From NCBI RefSeq assembly GCF_005239225.2, contig NC_133302.1, positions 17,463,357 through 17,527,356 on the forward strand: a DNA stretch of 64,000 nt, read 5' to 3'. Below the pieces are notes generated by a model. The model searched no databases and had not been told where the DNA came from. It saw nothing but the letters and a program-made list of their open reading frames with translations. The translations under genes and the position numbers were made by a program. Positions 22,766 through 33,792 of the stretch are shown here, in pieces; positions within the stretch are counted from its first letter, which is position 1; every line of letters begins with the position of its first letter. This DNA comes from Populus alba (taxonomy: Eukaryota > Streptophyta > Magnoliopsida > Malpighiales > Salicaceae).

Positions 22766-24110
22766 GCAAAGGACCTTCACAACAGTCACCATGGAAGGCA
22801 TCTGAACACAAGCATTAACTTCAACTGCTAAGCTTTCACACAATATAATCAAGGAGTGCTAAGCACTTATAACTCTAAAGTTGAACGGCCCAATCTAAAC
22901 TATGTTCAATCACATCTTAAATGTCTTGCAATTTCTCAAGTACCCAGAATCTGTTATTACGATACTCCTGACTAAGCAACACATAACGTTTATAATTCTT
23001 CCAACTAAGTTTTTTTTTTAATTTTTTGCTACAATTTTTTTAACAATGTTAATGATGTTGTTGAGTACGATAGTAGCTGACAATTGATGAAATCTTCTGG
23101 ATTAAAGCACAAAAAGAGGTTGTTTGAAATTAACAAATCAAAAGCTACATGTACATTAGATAATGCTAACCCATAGATATAAGATTTTGATCTCTCAACA
23201 TTGGTAATGGTGGTCGAAACCAAAGCACGATGTCCAGTGTGTCCACTCCCCCCTTTCCCTCACGATGTCCAGTTTGTCCAACTAAAGCAACAACTTTTTA
23301 GCCTCTGATCTTGCATCTATGATGGAGGTGGTCGACAACAATAGCACCAACAGAAAGATTACAGAGTCTTTCACACTGCTGACATATCCACTCTCCTCAT
23401 TCCTTGGCGGTGCGTGTAATGAGGTGTCAAAAGAAACTTTGTCTAAGCGTTGATATTATTGTATTTAAGCATTGTTTTCTCATGTCCCAACCTCTCTGGT
23501 CCAGTTCTAACCAATACTAATGATTTGTAAAGGTCAACGCTAAACCCTAATATATGATATTCTAGTTTATAGCATGATTTGTAATTTATTCATTTAATTT
23601 TGACTGTGAATGTATATGTATTTATATGTCGTATTTAAATGAACTTGTGATGGTCGTATAATCATCTTGTTGTGTTAATTATTAATTGAATCAATTGACA
23701 TCTTTGTGATTAATTATGGTGGTCATGCATTTTGAGATAATCAATTTATGATGAACTAATTTAAATTGATTAATTTAAATTGGATAATCAAAAGAAATAA
23801 TTCAAAACTCGAGTTTTCATTTACCATTGTTGCAAATCTTGTTCCATAATCTACAAGTGAGGATTAGGTTTTTTTATCAAGTCAAAGTCCAAAATCACTA
23901 TGCTAGAAACTTTTACCTCTAACAAGTACAAAAATTTAGTTTAGGTGAAATATTAGCATGTATGCATATAAGATATTTTTATCATAAAATCAAATAATAA
24001 TGCAACTTAAATTAAGTAGGATGTTTTGTTTATGATTTTTTCTATTTTTTTTTATTATAACCAATTTTTTATCCAAAAATCTCTAAAGACCAATTAGGTT
24101 TTTTAGTAAT
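22766..24110. other. No gene seen
   Basis: A short duplication, ACGATGTCCAGTKTGTCCA, lies at 23228 and 23262. The right part (from about 23500) may be the U3/R part of an LTR ending near 24160, but the left boundary cannot be placed. Confidence 0.4.
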
Positions 24111-24730
24111 CATAAACTAGATGGTGATTTTTTTTTTTATTTACCCCATTCATAGTAATTGAAAGGGGACTCCACTAGGGATCTAGGACTAAGCTTTAAT
24201 TGTTTAATTTTTTTATGATAATATGATTGATGTGTTTTGTTCATATCTTATGATTAATTGCCTAAACTAATTAATGTGTTTATTATTTTTTATTTGCATG
24301 TTTTATGTTCTTGTATATATATTTGTCTATATAATTTTTTATGTCACATTTCATACATCATTCATCTTTATTAATATCATGCATCACTATGTAAATTGAA
24401 TATTGGTTTACACTTATGTCTTTATTACATGACACTTTATATTGTATATATTTTTCCTAAGTTAGCATATAGGGAATTAGTGGTATCCCGGTGGGTTTCA
24501 CCCCAAGCTAATACTTAAGAAATCCTAAACTCTCTTTGAAAGTTTCCGAAGTGCAATTATGAGCTGATATGGATATTACTTATAGTCTATACTTTATGTG
24601 CTTCGTAGGACTTGGGAAACCTTTTGAGGTATGCTTGTTCAAGTGATTAGGGATCTTTTTGAGACCAATAGTTTAGCTAACATATCCACACGTAATAGCT
24701 AGAACCATTCTTCAAGGTGTTTCCTATAAT
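24111..24730 (+). mobile_element. Relic of LTR end, primer site and leader of a Tat-like element
   Basis: AACTAGATGGTGATTTTTTTT resembles the U5 block upstream of LTR ends elsewhere in the window, and GGGGACTCCACTAGGGA at 24165-24181 is a decayed tRNA-Arg type primer-binding site. The following GGATCTAGGACTAAGCTTTAATTG matches the leader after the primer site at 54171 and on the minus strand before 32193. No coding region follows, so this is a truncated 5' end. Confidence 0.6.
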
Positions 24731-26100
24731 ACTACAAAAAAAGTGACAAGATTCTGATATAAAAATCCCATTGTTAATGATGTTTATAAACTTCTAAAAA
24801 AAAAATAGAAGAAGCAAAAATGACATCACAAAGAGTCCAACCATTACAAGATTCTGATATAAAATCCCTTGTTTTCAACAAGAAGACAACCTATATGTCA
24901 AAGTTTTCGGTGTGTAGCTTGCTTTTTCAAATTTTGGTTGATTAACACTACAAGAAAAGGGAGTTAAATGTATCATAAATTAATAAGTTATTTGGTATAT
25001 TTCCCTAATTTTTTATGAATCAAATTCATGAAGTTTTCTTCTCAAAATGTAAAGGTTAATGTATAAAGTTGTTTTCATATTTTCAAATGAAGGGAAGTTT
25101 CAAACACCTTCCTAAAATGTATGGACAACTAAGTTAATTATGTCTCCCCATCTTTGAATTAATAAAAATTTCACGGCTTTTAGTCCCAAAATAGATGGAT
25201 TATGTTAAAAAAAATTAGCATACAAATCACATTTCTATCAAAGATCGAGAAAAAAAAAATTCAAGGTGAAATTGCTCACAACTGAGATCCAATGCTATTT
25301 CAGATCAATAAGAGAATATTTCGACATCGAATCTTTAGAGGGCTCATTTTCTAACTGAGATCAGTTTTGAGTAGAAGGGTGAAACAAACACAGAGTACAA
25401 TTTTTAAGCTTGTTTGTTCTTGAAATACTACATCAAACTAAGACATGAGAAATGAAGAGGGAGATAAGAATCGAATAAACTCGAAATATGGAATGACTCA
25501 GTCAATTGAAGAAACTTTTGGAAAACCTCAATATAGTGAAACCATCAAAGCTCACATCTAGATCCTTACTGGAGACAATTTTGAAGGTTTTTTCAATTGA
25601 TTGAGGCTTTCCCTTCACTAATCCGGTCACACCTTTTCAGAGTTTTTCATTTCTATTAGAAGAAGTCATTTTTAAGCACTCGAGGTTCCTGAATTTAAGC
25701 AAATCTTAGATCAAGAAATATATAAAAAAATAATCAATGAGGTTTATTGTCACATCAAAGACATACTAGAAAATAAACTCTAAAAGGGAAGCTTAGCCAT
25801 GTGATCATCTCAAATACCATTGAGTTTCATGGTACCATCATCAAATTTCAAGTATCCTAAAAAATGCCATATTGAATCTATGGAGGAAAATGGTACACAC
25901 CTTATCATCATTGATCCATTTTCAACATAATAAATGATCAGCCAAGATTATAAAGATAAAATATGATGAAAGTCACCAAATCTAAAATGAGTGAAGGAAA
26001 AAGCTGATGTGAAAATGGAAGGAGTGCTATATTGTCAATTCATTTTTATGATTGAACTTTTGCGAAAAAGGTCATTTTTTTCTATTTTTTTATTTTCTTC
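24731..26100. other. Unresolved DNA with a CACTA-like terminus
   Basis: CACTACAAGAAAAGGG at 24946 has the form of a CACTA terminal repeat, but no matching end was found. A direct repeat, ACAAGATTCTGATATAAAA, occurs at 24749 and 24847. No gene is recognised. Part of this stretch may belong to the LTR that ends at 26871. Confidence 0.4.
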
Positions 26101-26871
26101 TCTCTTGTTTTATATTAGACTACATATTTTAATGAAATATATCTTTTATGTGTTTTATTGTTGTTTTGAAATCAAGAGATAGTTAATTAAAAGTATTATT
26201 TGGTATAGGGAGAAGATAGGGAGCTCTTGTTCAGATGGCGGCTGAGGAAGAAGAAAACCAAAAAAAAAGGAGGGGGACCGGTTTGTTTGTTTTGTTTTGG
26301 CCAAGATTGGGGACTATGAGCAGTGGCTTTGGTGAGGGAGAAAAGCTGAGAAAGGGAGTCTTGGTCAGGCCAAGGGAGAAGGAAGCTGGTGTTGGGGGAA
26401 AACAGTGATGGAGGGGGTTGCTGGGGGGGCCGCCGCCTCCTTTTTCAAATGGGTTTAGGTTTTTCTTTTTTTGCTTAGGGTTTCTTTTTGTGTTAGGCTC
26501 CCCTTTTTCTGAAAACTTAGCCTCCCGTCAATTTTCCCCTCTTTTATTATGACTGAGGTTCACTTATATAGAAAATCTCTGCACGTGCTATTCAAGAAAA
26601 TATTGCTATAATTATTGCAGAGATTGTCTTTTATAACCAGCACCAACAAATCCTATATATATGGTATTTTATATTGTAGAGATTATTTTTCATAATCAGC
26701 ACGAATCAAATCATACATATATATATATATATATGGTATTTTATATTGCAGTAATTATATATGATTTAGTAATTATCTCCTTGACATATTGCTTCTTTAA
26801 TATTAGCCCCCCATAATCTTTTTTTAAATTTTTTTTTATCAAAACATGGGTAAAAAAATTGGGTAGCAACA
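26101..26871 (-). mobile_element. 3' LTR (start portion) of a minus-strand Tat/Ogre element
   Basis: On the minus strand the LTR begins TGTTGCTACCCAATTTTTTT at 26871, like the TGTTGTTACTCATTTTTGG start at 50399. It is preceded by a purine tract, AAAGAGAGGGCATC (26872-26885). A TATA box, CTATATAAG, lies at 26563-26571. A duplicated block of about 70 bases (26619-26678 and 26678-26748) occupies U3. The far end of this LTR was not located. Confidence 0.65.
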
Positions 26872-27049
26872 GATGCCCTCTCTTTACAATGCCTACGAAG
26901 CAAAACTCCTCAATGTTTTGCATAATAAGCTTGTAAAGAAAAAAAGTCTTCCTTACTTGCTAAGTGATCCACTCATCCAAGGACTTCATTTTTTAAAAGA
27001 AAATGGTATCGTTATCATGAGTGACCTGCCTTTCTTTTTAAAAAAAAAA

Positions 27050-27780
27050 AAAAAAAATTTGGTCTATTTTCACAGACGACCTGTCCACATACACTCAAAC
27101 CTAGTCTATTTTTAGAGGCGACTTGCCCATATACGCACGCTGGTCTATTTTCATAGGCGACCTACCCTTTTGATTGGGTTAACCTAAGATTTCATCCGGT
27201 GATCTCCTTTAACCCGAAGCCAAGTCGGTGTGTAAGTTGGTCAACCTAAAATCCCATCTGGCAATTCCCTTTAACTAAAGCTAAACTATGTGTGTGGTTG
27301 TGTTACCCTGAGATCCCATTTGGTGATCTTCTTTAATCCGAAGAAAGTCGGTGTGTATCTTGGTTAACCTGAAATCTCATCTGGCGATTCCTTTTAACCA
27401 AAACTAAACTCTGTGTGGTTGGGTTAACCTGAGATCCCATCTAGAGATCTGCTTTAACCACAACCAATACAAAAAATATATGTGTGGTCTCATTATAACG
27501 GGTGACCTATCCAGATGGAAGATGGTGATCTCATTATGATGGGTGACCTACCCATCTTAAAATTCTTAGAAAACTCTACACTTTTCTAAGAAATGGTCTT
27601 AAAATTGGGTGACTGACCCTTTTTAAAATTCTTAGAAAACTCCATACTTTTCTAAGAAATGATCTCAATATCAGGTGATCGGCCCCTTTTAAAATTCTTA
27701 GAAAACTCCATGCTTTTCCAAGACAATGGTCTCAATATCAGGTGACTGCCCATCTTAAAATTCTTAAAGAAAACATCATA
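27050..27780. repeat. Three adjacent minisatellite arrays in a retrotransposon 3' UTR
   Basis: Array 1 (27050-27175) has three units of about 48 bases around GGTCTATTTTCAYAGRCGACC. Array 2 (27174-27455) has four units of about 72 bases around TAACCTGAGATCCCATCTGG. Array 3 (27480-27780) has four or five units of about 65 bases around AAAATTCTTAGAAAACTCCA. All three share a GGYGACCTRCCC-like core. They lie between integrase and the 3' LTR of the minus-strand element, where Ogre-type elements are known to carry variable tandem repeats. Confidence 0.8.
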
Positions 27781-28749
27781 CCTCAAGGAAATGAAGCAGT
27801 GCTGGTTTACAATCCCTATCCTTTTCCATAGTTCCGTTGACCTATTTTGGAAACATAGGCACCCCTTTCTGTTGTAGACTTCTTGAGCTCATGTTTCCAT
27901 TGATTTGTCTGACTCATCCTTCTGAACTAGAATACGCTCCACGTGCTATACTTCCTATCCTCTTAGTGAAGAGATATCTGGTTCCTTGTGGGGCCCTTTC
28001 TTGCTCCATGGAACATTGCCTCGTATTATATTTTTACCGATGTTTTAATTGCCTTTTCCACATTTTTAAGAAATTATTTCAAGAGGAAAACTTATAAGAT
28101 TTGGTTTTGTTCATGAAAACTAAAACTTTCAATGCAACAATTCTCATAAAGTTGTTTCAAAGGTTTTTTTATGATGATATCCCTTTAATGTTGGGCTTTG
28201 GTTCACTTTGTACCCTTATGTGCACTTCGTGCACTTCTTGCCCCTAGTGTGGTGTGCAAAAATATGTCCAGTTTAGATTTGGTTTGGTTCTCTCCAATTC
28301 ATGGAGTCATTGTCATGCGTAAAAAAAAAGTTCTTTCAAATAAAAGATTTCAAATGCTATGAGATCATAAGTTTTATGAAGAAAAGGTTATTTACAAAGA
28401 GAATTCATGGCCGAACTTTATTTTATCGACTGGGAAGCATAGTGTTTCCTTATAGAGTCAGCATTCATAGGTTTAACTAGATCTTCTCCATTCATTCTAG
28501 ATAACAATAAAGCTCTTCTCAAGAATGCTTTCTTTACCACCAAAGGGCCCTCTTTGTTTGGAGCCTATTTACTCTGATCTTCTCCTGATAAAAGGCAATA
28601 TTTTCTTCAGTACAAGATCTCCTTCATGGAATCCTCACAGTCGAACCTTCTTGTCCTATGATTTGGCCATCCTTCGTTTTGGTATTGTTGATGATGACAA
28701 ATTACAGCTACGCTCTTTTCACTAATCAAATTCAGGTATTCATATATAA
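27781..28749 (-). other. 3' untranslated and decayed integrase end of the minus-strand element
   Basis: From about 28400 to 28749 the minus strand still reads like an integrase C-terminus with many stops (RTRRFDCEDSMKEILY and KEGPLVVKKAFL). Below 28400 no reading frame is supported. The strongest open frames here are on the other strand and resemble no protein. Confidence 0.55.
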
Positions 28750-31395
28750 ACTTTGCTCATTCCACCTCTTCTAGCTCAATGTCTATCAATACTCTCAATG
28801 AGGGGATTTCCACTTCTAAAGGCATCACCGCCTCCATTCCATATACCAACATATATGGGGTGGCTTCTATTGAGGTTCGAATTACGGTGCGGTACTCATG
28901 AAGGGAAAAAGGCAACACCTTGTAGGCAACTACCATTTTCTAAATAATCTTCTTGACATTTTTGTTAGCAACTTCTATAGCACCATTAATCTTTGGCCTT
29001 ATATGGAAAGGAATTGGAATGCTTGATTTTAAATTTAACGCAGATTTATATTATTATCTGCCATTGAAGCTATGGGCATTATCAATTATATTTTTTCTAG
29101 TGGACCATATCGACAGATCAAATTTCTTTCGATAAATTTCTTCACCACTTTTTACCTCCACGTCATCCAAACATCTCAACAAAGTTCTATCAGATGAATT
29201 CTTATACAGAGTTTCCCCATCAAGATAGAAATCCATTGCCAACTTCCTTAAAGTCTTCTTATTGATTTTGGATGCCCCTATGGGATATGTCTGGTTTTGG
29301 ATGAAATTCTCGATATCATAGTACCAAGGGTTTCCATCTATTTCTCTTTCAACTAAGCAATAATGAGCTGGGTTATTTCTAATATCAATGTGTATCGACT
29401 GTACCTTGTGGCCAAAGTCTATTCTAGCCATATAAGCTAGTGTGACCAAAGCATTAGCAAAATGGTTTCTTTCCTTTCCTAGATGGGTGAACTTTATTTC
29501 CTCAAATTCTCTAGCCAATTCAGACAGATATTCTTGGTAAGGTCTCAACTTCTCATCCTTGGTTTGCCATTTTCCTTTCACTTGGCAAAATAATCAAAAT
29601 CGAGTCTCCATACATATCTATCTTTCTAATATTCAGCTCCAATGCCACCTCTAAAATGAGAATGCAAGCTTCATACTCCTATATTGTTTTTGCAACCAAA
29701 CTACAACTTAACTAAAATCAAATACTGCTTTTGATTAGAAGAGATTATCATTGCGTCAGTTCTGTTACCACATACATTTTCAGCACCATCAAAGTACATA
29801 GTCCACCAATCTAATTTCCGTTCCTCAACTAAAGGCACATCTTCATTAGGAAAGTCAAATTTTAAAGGCCTATAATCTCCCATAGCATGGTCAGCTAGGT
29901 GATCGACAATAACACTTTCCTTTAACAACTTTTCTTGTTATATATACTATGTCATACTTAGCCAGTAGAACTTGGCATATTGCAATTTGGCTTGACAGAT
30001 AGAGCTTTTCACATATGTACCTTAATGGGTCAAATTTTGAAATCAACCATGTAGTATGATAGAACATATATTGACGCAATCTCTTCACAGCCCTTGCTAG
30101 TGCACAACATAGTTTCTTAATCATAGCATAACTATACTTACATTCCTTGAACTTCTTGGTTAGGTAATAAATGACCTTTCATTCCTTTTGGTTTCATCGT
30201 GTTAGCCAAGCACACATCCCATTGTTGTTTCAGTTATTGTTAAGTACATGATCAACGACCTTTTTGGTATAGGAGGAACAAGCAGGGGTGGATTTGGTAG
30301 GTACTGAAAGCTTCTTCGCACTCTTTATTCCAAATTCTGGGATTCTTCTTCCTTAACAATTAAAGATTGGGTCACAAGTCGTGGTTAATTGGGATATGAC
30401 TGGGTAATGTAATTCAATCTTCCTAAGAACCTTATTACATTCTTCTCAGTCTTGGGAGGTGGCATAGATTGAATAGCCTTTACTTAACCAGAGTCCACTT
30501 CTATCCCTTTGTCACTCATCATAAATCTCAACAACTTCCCAGATTTCACCCTGAATGAACACCTTGCATGGTTAAGCCTTAACTTGTACTTTTTATTCTT
30601 TCAAATAATTCCTTTAATATTTGGACATGACTCTATTCTTCTTCAGATTTAGCAGTCATATCATCCATGTATGCCTCAATCTCTTTATGCATCATGTCAT
30701 GAAATAAAGTCATCGTGGCCCTTTGGTAGGTGGCCCCGAGATTCTTCAACCCAAATGGTATGACCTTGTAATAAAAGGTTCCCCATGGTGTTACAAATGT
30801 TATGTTCTTCTTATCCTCTTACGCTATTTTTATCTGATTGTAGCCCAAAAATTCATCCATAAAGGAATATGTGGAGCTATATGCTGCATTGTCAAACATA
30901 TCTATATGTGGTAGACAAACTTTGATTTTATCTTTCTTTTTTGGTATAACCACTATGTTGGACACCCATTGTGGATATTTGACTACTTCTAAAAAATCGG
31001 CGGTCCACTACTTTTCAATTTCTGCTTTTACTTTGATTAAGACATCCAGATGGATTCTTCTCAACTTTTGCTTAACCGATTTGCATCCTTCTACCAGAAG
31101 TACCCTTTGTACTATGATATCCGTATCTAAGCCAAACATATACTCATAGGACCAAACAAATACATCTATATAATCTCGAAGTAATCAACTCTTCTCTTTC
31201 TTTAGGGGTAATCAAAGTCTTTATCTTTAACTCTCTCTTGATTTCTTCATTGCCCATATCTATGGTTTCAAGTTCCTCTTTGGCGGGTTTCCAAGCTTGT
31301 TCATGTTGTCCTATAAATTTGGTGAATTCCCTAATGTTATTTTCATCCCATTCTTCCTCTTCTATAGCTACTATGTATTCTTTAAAGTTTGGCAA
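28750..31395 (-). pseudogene. Ty3/gypsy (Tat/Ogre) polyprotein relic: RT, RNase H, integrase
   Basis: In coding order: a pre-RT segment (31395-31144, with KIKTLITPKEREEL-like KTLITPKEREEL); reverse transcriptase (31149-30124) with YPQWVSNIVVIPKKK, VTPWGTFYYKVIPFGLKN, and an active site decayed to YMDD; RNase H with YFDGAEN (29820-29760) and a distal part with LGKERNHFANAL; the integrase start; then, after a deletion of the catalytic core, the integrase end with YGMEAVMPLEVEIPS. Stops and frameshifts are spread throughout. ORF1, gag and most of the protease are missing, as the leader (31640-32192) joins almost directly to the pre-RT segment. The element cannot move by itself. Confidence 0.82.
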
Positions 31396-31639
31396 TTCAT
31401 TTTCAGTGTAAAGTGTAGGTGTTTGTTATGGAAGATCCGCTTTCAGGGTTTCTAAAAGCGGAAAGTGATGTGTAAATGCATAGTAAAAACATGAAGATGA
31501 ACTTTTAAAAAGGAAAAGTTTGGCTAAAAAAATAGACAAAATCCAACTGACATTTGTAACCTCGATTGTAAAAAAAAAAGTGAAAAAGGAAAACAACAAA
31601 ATATCATGATCAAACAAGCATTGTTGATTAAATTTTGAA

Positions 31640-32192
31640 CAACAATGGAGCTTGTTGGGTCTCCCAATTCTGGAACATCTCTCCCTTGGCTAGCTTTGAA
31701 TGAAGGTCTTAAGATTCAAGATGCTTTGAGCTTAGGCTTGTTTGGATGCAAAACGATATTATGGAGCATACATCCTAATGATAGGTTCTAGTTTCTTTAT
31801 GTGAGACATAGGGTAGGTTTATTACTTGGTCTCTAAAAAGGGTCTCTTGCTATCCCAGTGATCACCCTCGTAAAGGCAATATGGGGGTTCAGTAGATAGT
31901 GGGATGGCACTCTACCAATCACTATCAGTCTAAACATTCAGCAAAGAGTTAGGATTTACACAAACTTAAACCTTGACTCAAGTCATAAGGCAAGCTGCTA
32001 GTCCCCCACTTAACTTAAAATTTAATGTGCGTGCTCTCAAAAAAAGAAAATAATAATAAAGTGATGAATGACTACATTATGTATGACAGATTGAAAAGAT
32101 GCATGCTAAAGCTTTTAAACAAAGTATCATTCATTGTAAAAAAAACAACAACACATAGCATAAAAAAACAATTACTAAGCTTAGTCCAAGGG
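31640..32192 (-). other. 5' leader of the minus-strand element
   Basis: On the minus strand this matches 54171-54610, the leader between primer site and ORF1 of the Ogre element at 50399. Both contain GTGATTGGTA, CCCCCATATYGCCTTTACGA, GGGTGATCACTGG and CTACCCTATGTCTCAC. It confirms that the polymerase relic and the LTR at 32214 belong to one minus-strand element. Confidence 0.78.
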
Positions 32193-32210
32193 TCCCCAAT
32201 GGAGTCGCCA
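32193..32210 (-). promoter_or_regulatory. Primer-binding site (tRNA-Arg type)
   Basis: Minus strand TGGCGACTCCATTGGGGA, three bases after the LTR end at 32214. It differs by one base from the site at 54153-54170. The acceptor end of plant tRNA-Arg (GGAGTCG plus CCA) is complementary to its first ten bases. Confidence 0.75.
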
Positions 32211-32213
32211 TTC

Positions 32214-33466
32214 TGTTGCACGTCCCCATGCGGCGTCGATTTTCATTCGTCTTTGCTTGATTTGGGAGTCGTCACCTAGTATTTGATTGATGGTTACTAG
32301 GAAACTGAATATACTAGCCTTTGTCAAAAATTCACGAGCAAGGGATTGTTGTGGCTAAGGAAGGTGTTAGCACCCCTAACAAACCCTACCTAAGGTAAGC
32401 TACTTTGCAGTTTGATGTGATTTGAAAATTTAAAATATTAATCAAATTCTTAAGGCTTTAATAAATCAGTTATTAAATCCCAAAAATATATGTAGAAACG
32501 TGTTCTTACATTTTCTCGAGAAATACAACTTGATTTTATTTATCCTTAAAATGCTTGACCATATTCAAATTAAAACATTTATTTTTTTTATATCCTTTTT
32601 GTTTTTATAATTCAATAACATGCAAAAAAGAAAAATACAAACTAACGCGCTAACATCACTTTTTTACTATACTCATTCTATTACATTTTACAGAATAACA
32701 TAGACAACAAAAAACATTTAACAGAAATTTAAATACATGTTCAAACATCTAAAAATTACTTAAAGGTCCCTAAAGAGTCCAGGAACTGCAAAGGAGGCCC
32801 TCAAGAATTGCAAAGGAGGCCTTCAGGAACTGTGGAGTGGTGGCGGTGCGTCTCCTTCACGCTCCATCGCCCCACTAGTGGCGCGTGGGTTCACGCGCCA
32901 TCAAAAATCAAAACAAACAGGGGGGCTGTAACGGCTTCATCCCTTCTTCTTTTTTTTGCTGGCGATGAGGAATCCTGTCTCCTGCAACAAACAGAAAATG
33001 CACACACAACAATGGACCATCCTCTGTCTTCTTTCTTCCTCCTCGATGGCCGATCTGCTGTGGAGTGTGGAGTGTGGAGTGGCTCACCGGCGACTCACGC
33101 AGTCGGATACCTGCTGGGTCGGGTAGATCATCCACCCTTCCTTCTTTTTTGGCCAGCGGTGAGGCAAACAGAGGTCTAAGGAGGGGGAAGAGACCACATT
33201 AAGCTTCGACTCCTTCTCCTCTATTTCGCTTTTGGCCGGCGTTGCAAACAGAGGACTGTTGGTGTATATGATGTTGTTTGTGGTCAGTTGCAGAAGATGA
33301 AGAAGAGCAAGGGCTGTCTTAGCTGGTCTCGGGGTCGATCGAAGGAGATGTAGAAAAGAACGGGGGTTGCCAGGTCTTTATGAGCTGCACAGTGATTGTG
33401 AAGGAGAAATGGCTGAGTGGGAGATTGGAAATGGTGGCTCTTGTTCTGTGAGCTGGAGGATGACGC
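32214..33466 (-). mobile_element. 5' LTR remnant of the minus-strand Tat-like element
   Basis: The LTR ends (minus strand) GTGCAACA at 32214, with the U5 block ACTAGGTGACGACTCC at 32265-32280 and a stem-loop around CCTAGT...ACTAGG. A perfect hairpin, TGGCGCGTG-AACC-CACGCGCCA, is at 32879-32900. The outer end, GACGCA at 33466, abuts the copia RNase H sequence. This end does not start TGTTGCTACC like the 3' LTR, so the LTR is truncated or belongs to a related element. Confidence 0.65.
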
Positions 33467-33668
33467 ATGGATAACGCAAAATTCTTTTAACACAATTCTA
33501 GTGCTCATCAGTTGGGGCATGCATGAACTAGGACATTCTGTTAACAGCAAAAGAAATATTCGGACGAGTGAGAGACAAGTATTGAAGGCTGCTTACAACT
33601 GTTATGTACTCAGTGGGATCTGAGAGAAGCGCTCCTGAGGATAATGTAAGTGAAGATAAGTGCGTTGG
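33467..33668 (-). pseudogene. Ty1/copia RNase H-adjacent fragment
   Basis: Minus strand: [20 protein letters not shown], then [18 protein letters not shown] and FMHAPTDEH, the segment between copia reverse transcriptase and RNase H. It continues the copia polyprotein at 37034-40501 across the solo LTR inserted at 33669-37028 (target duplication GTTGG). It is cut at about 33466 by the neighbouring LTR. The rest of RNase H and the 3' LTR of copia are not in the window. Confidence 0.82.
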
Positions 33669-33792
33669 TGACACAATCAAAGAGTTGATGTCTTATCCTA
33701 AGTGCAGGAGTGTCAAAGTAATAAATAACCCGGCAAGACCGGGGTCGAGCCATAGGGAGGTGAACTATATAAATAACAACAACAACAACAAC

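Noticed and set aside
27050..27780. CRISPR-like regular spacing
   Set aside because: Plant DNA, imperfect units without unique spacers, inside a retrotransposon 3' UTR.
32808..33179. Open frame of 123 codons
   Set aside because: It lies antisense within an LTR remnant and resembles no known protein; its apparent coding quality comes from a GC-rich patch.
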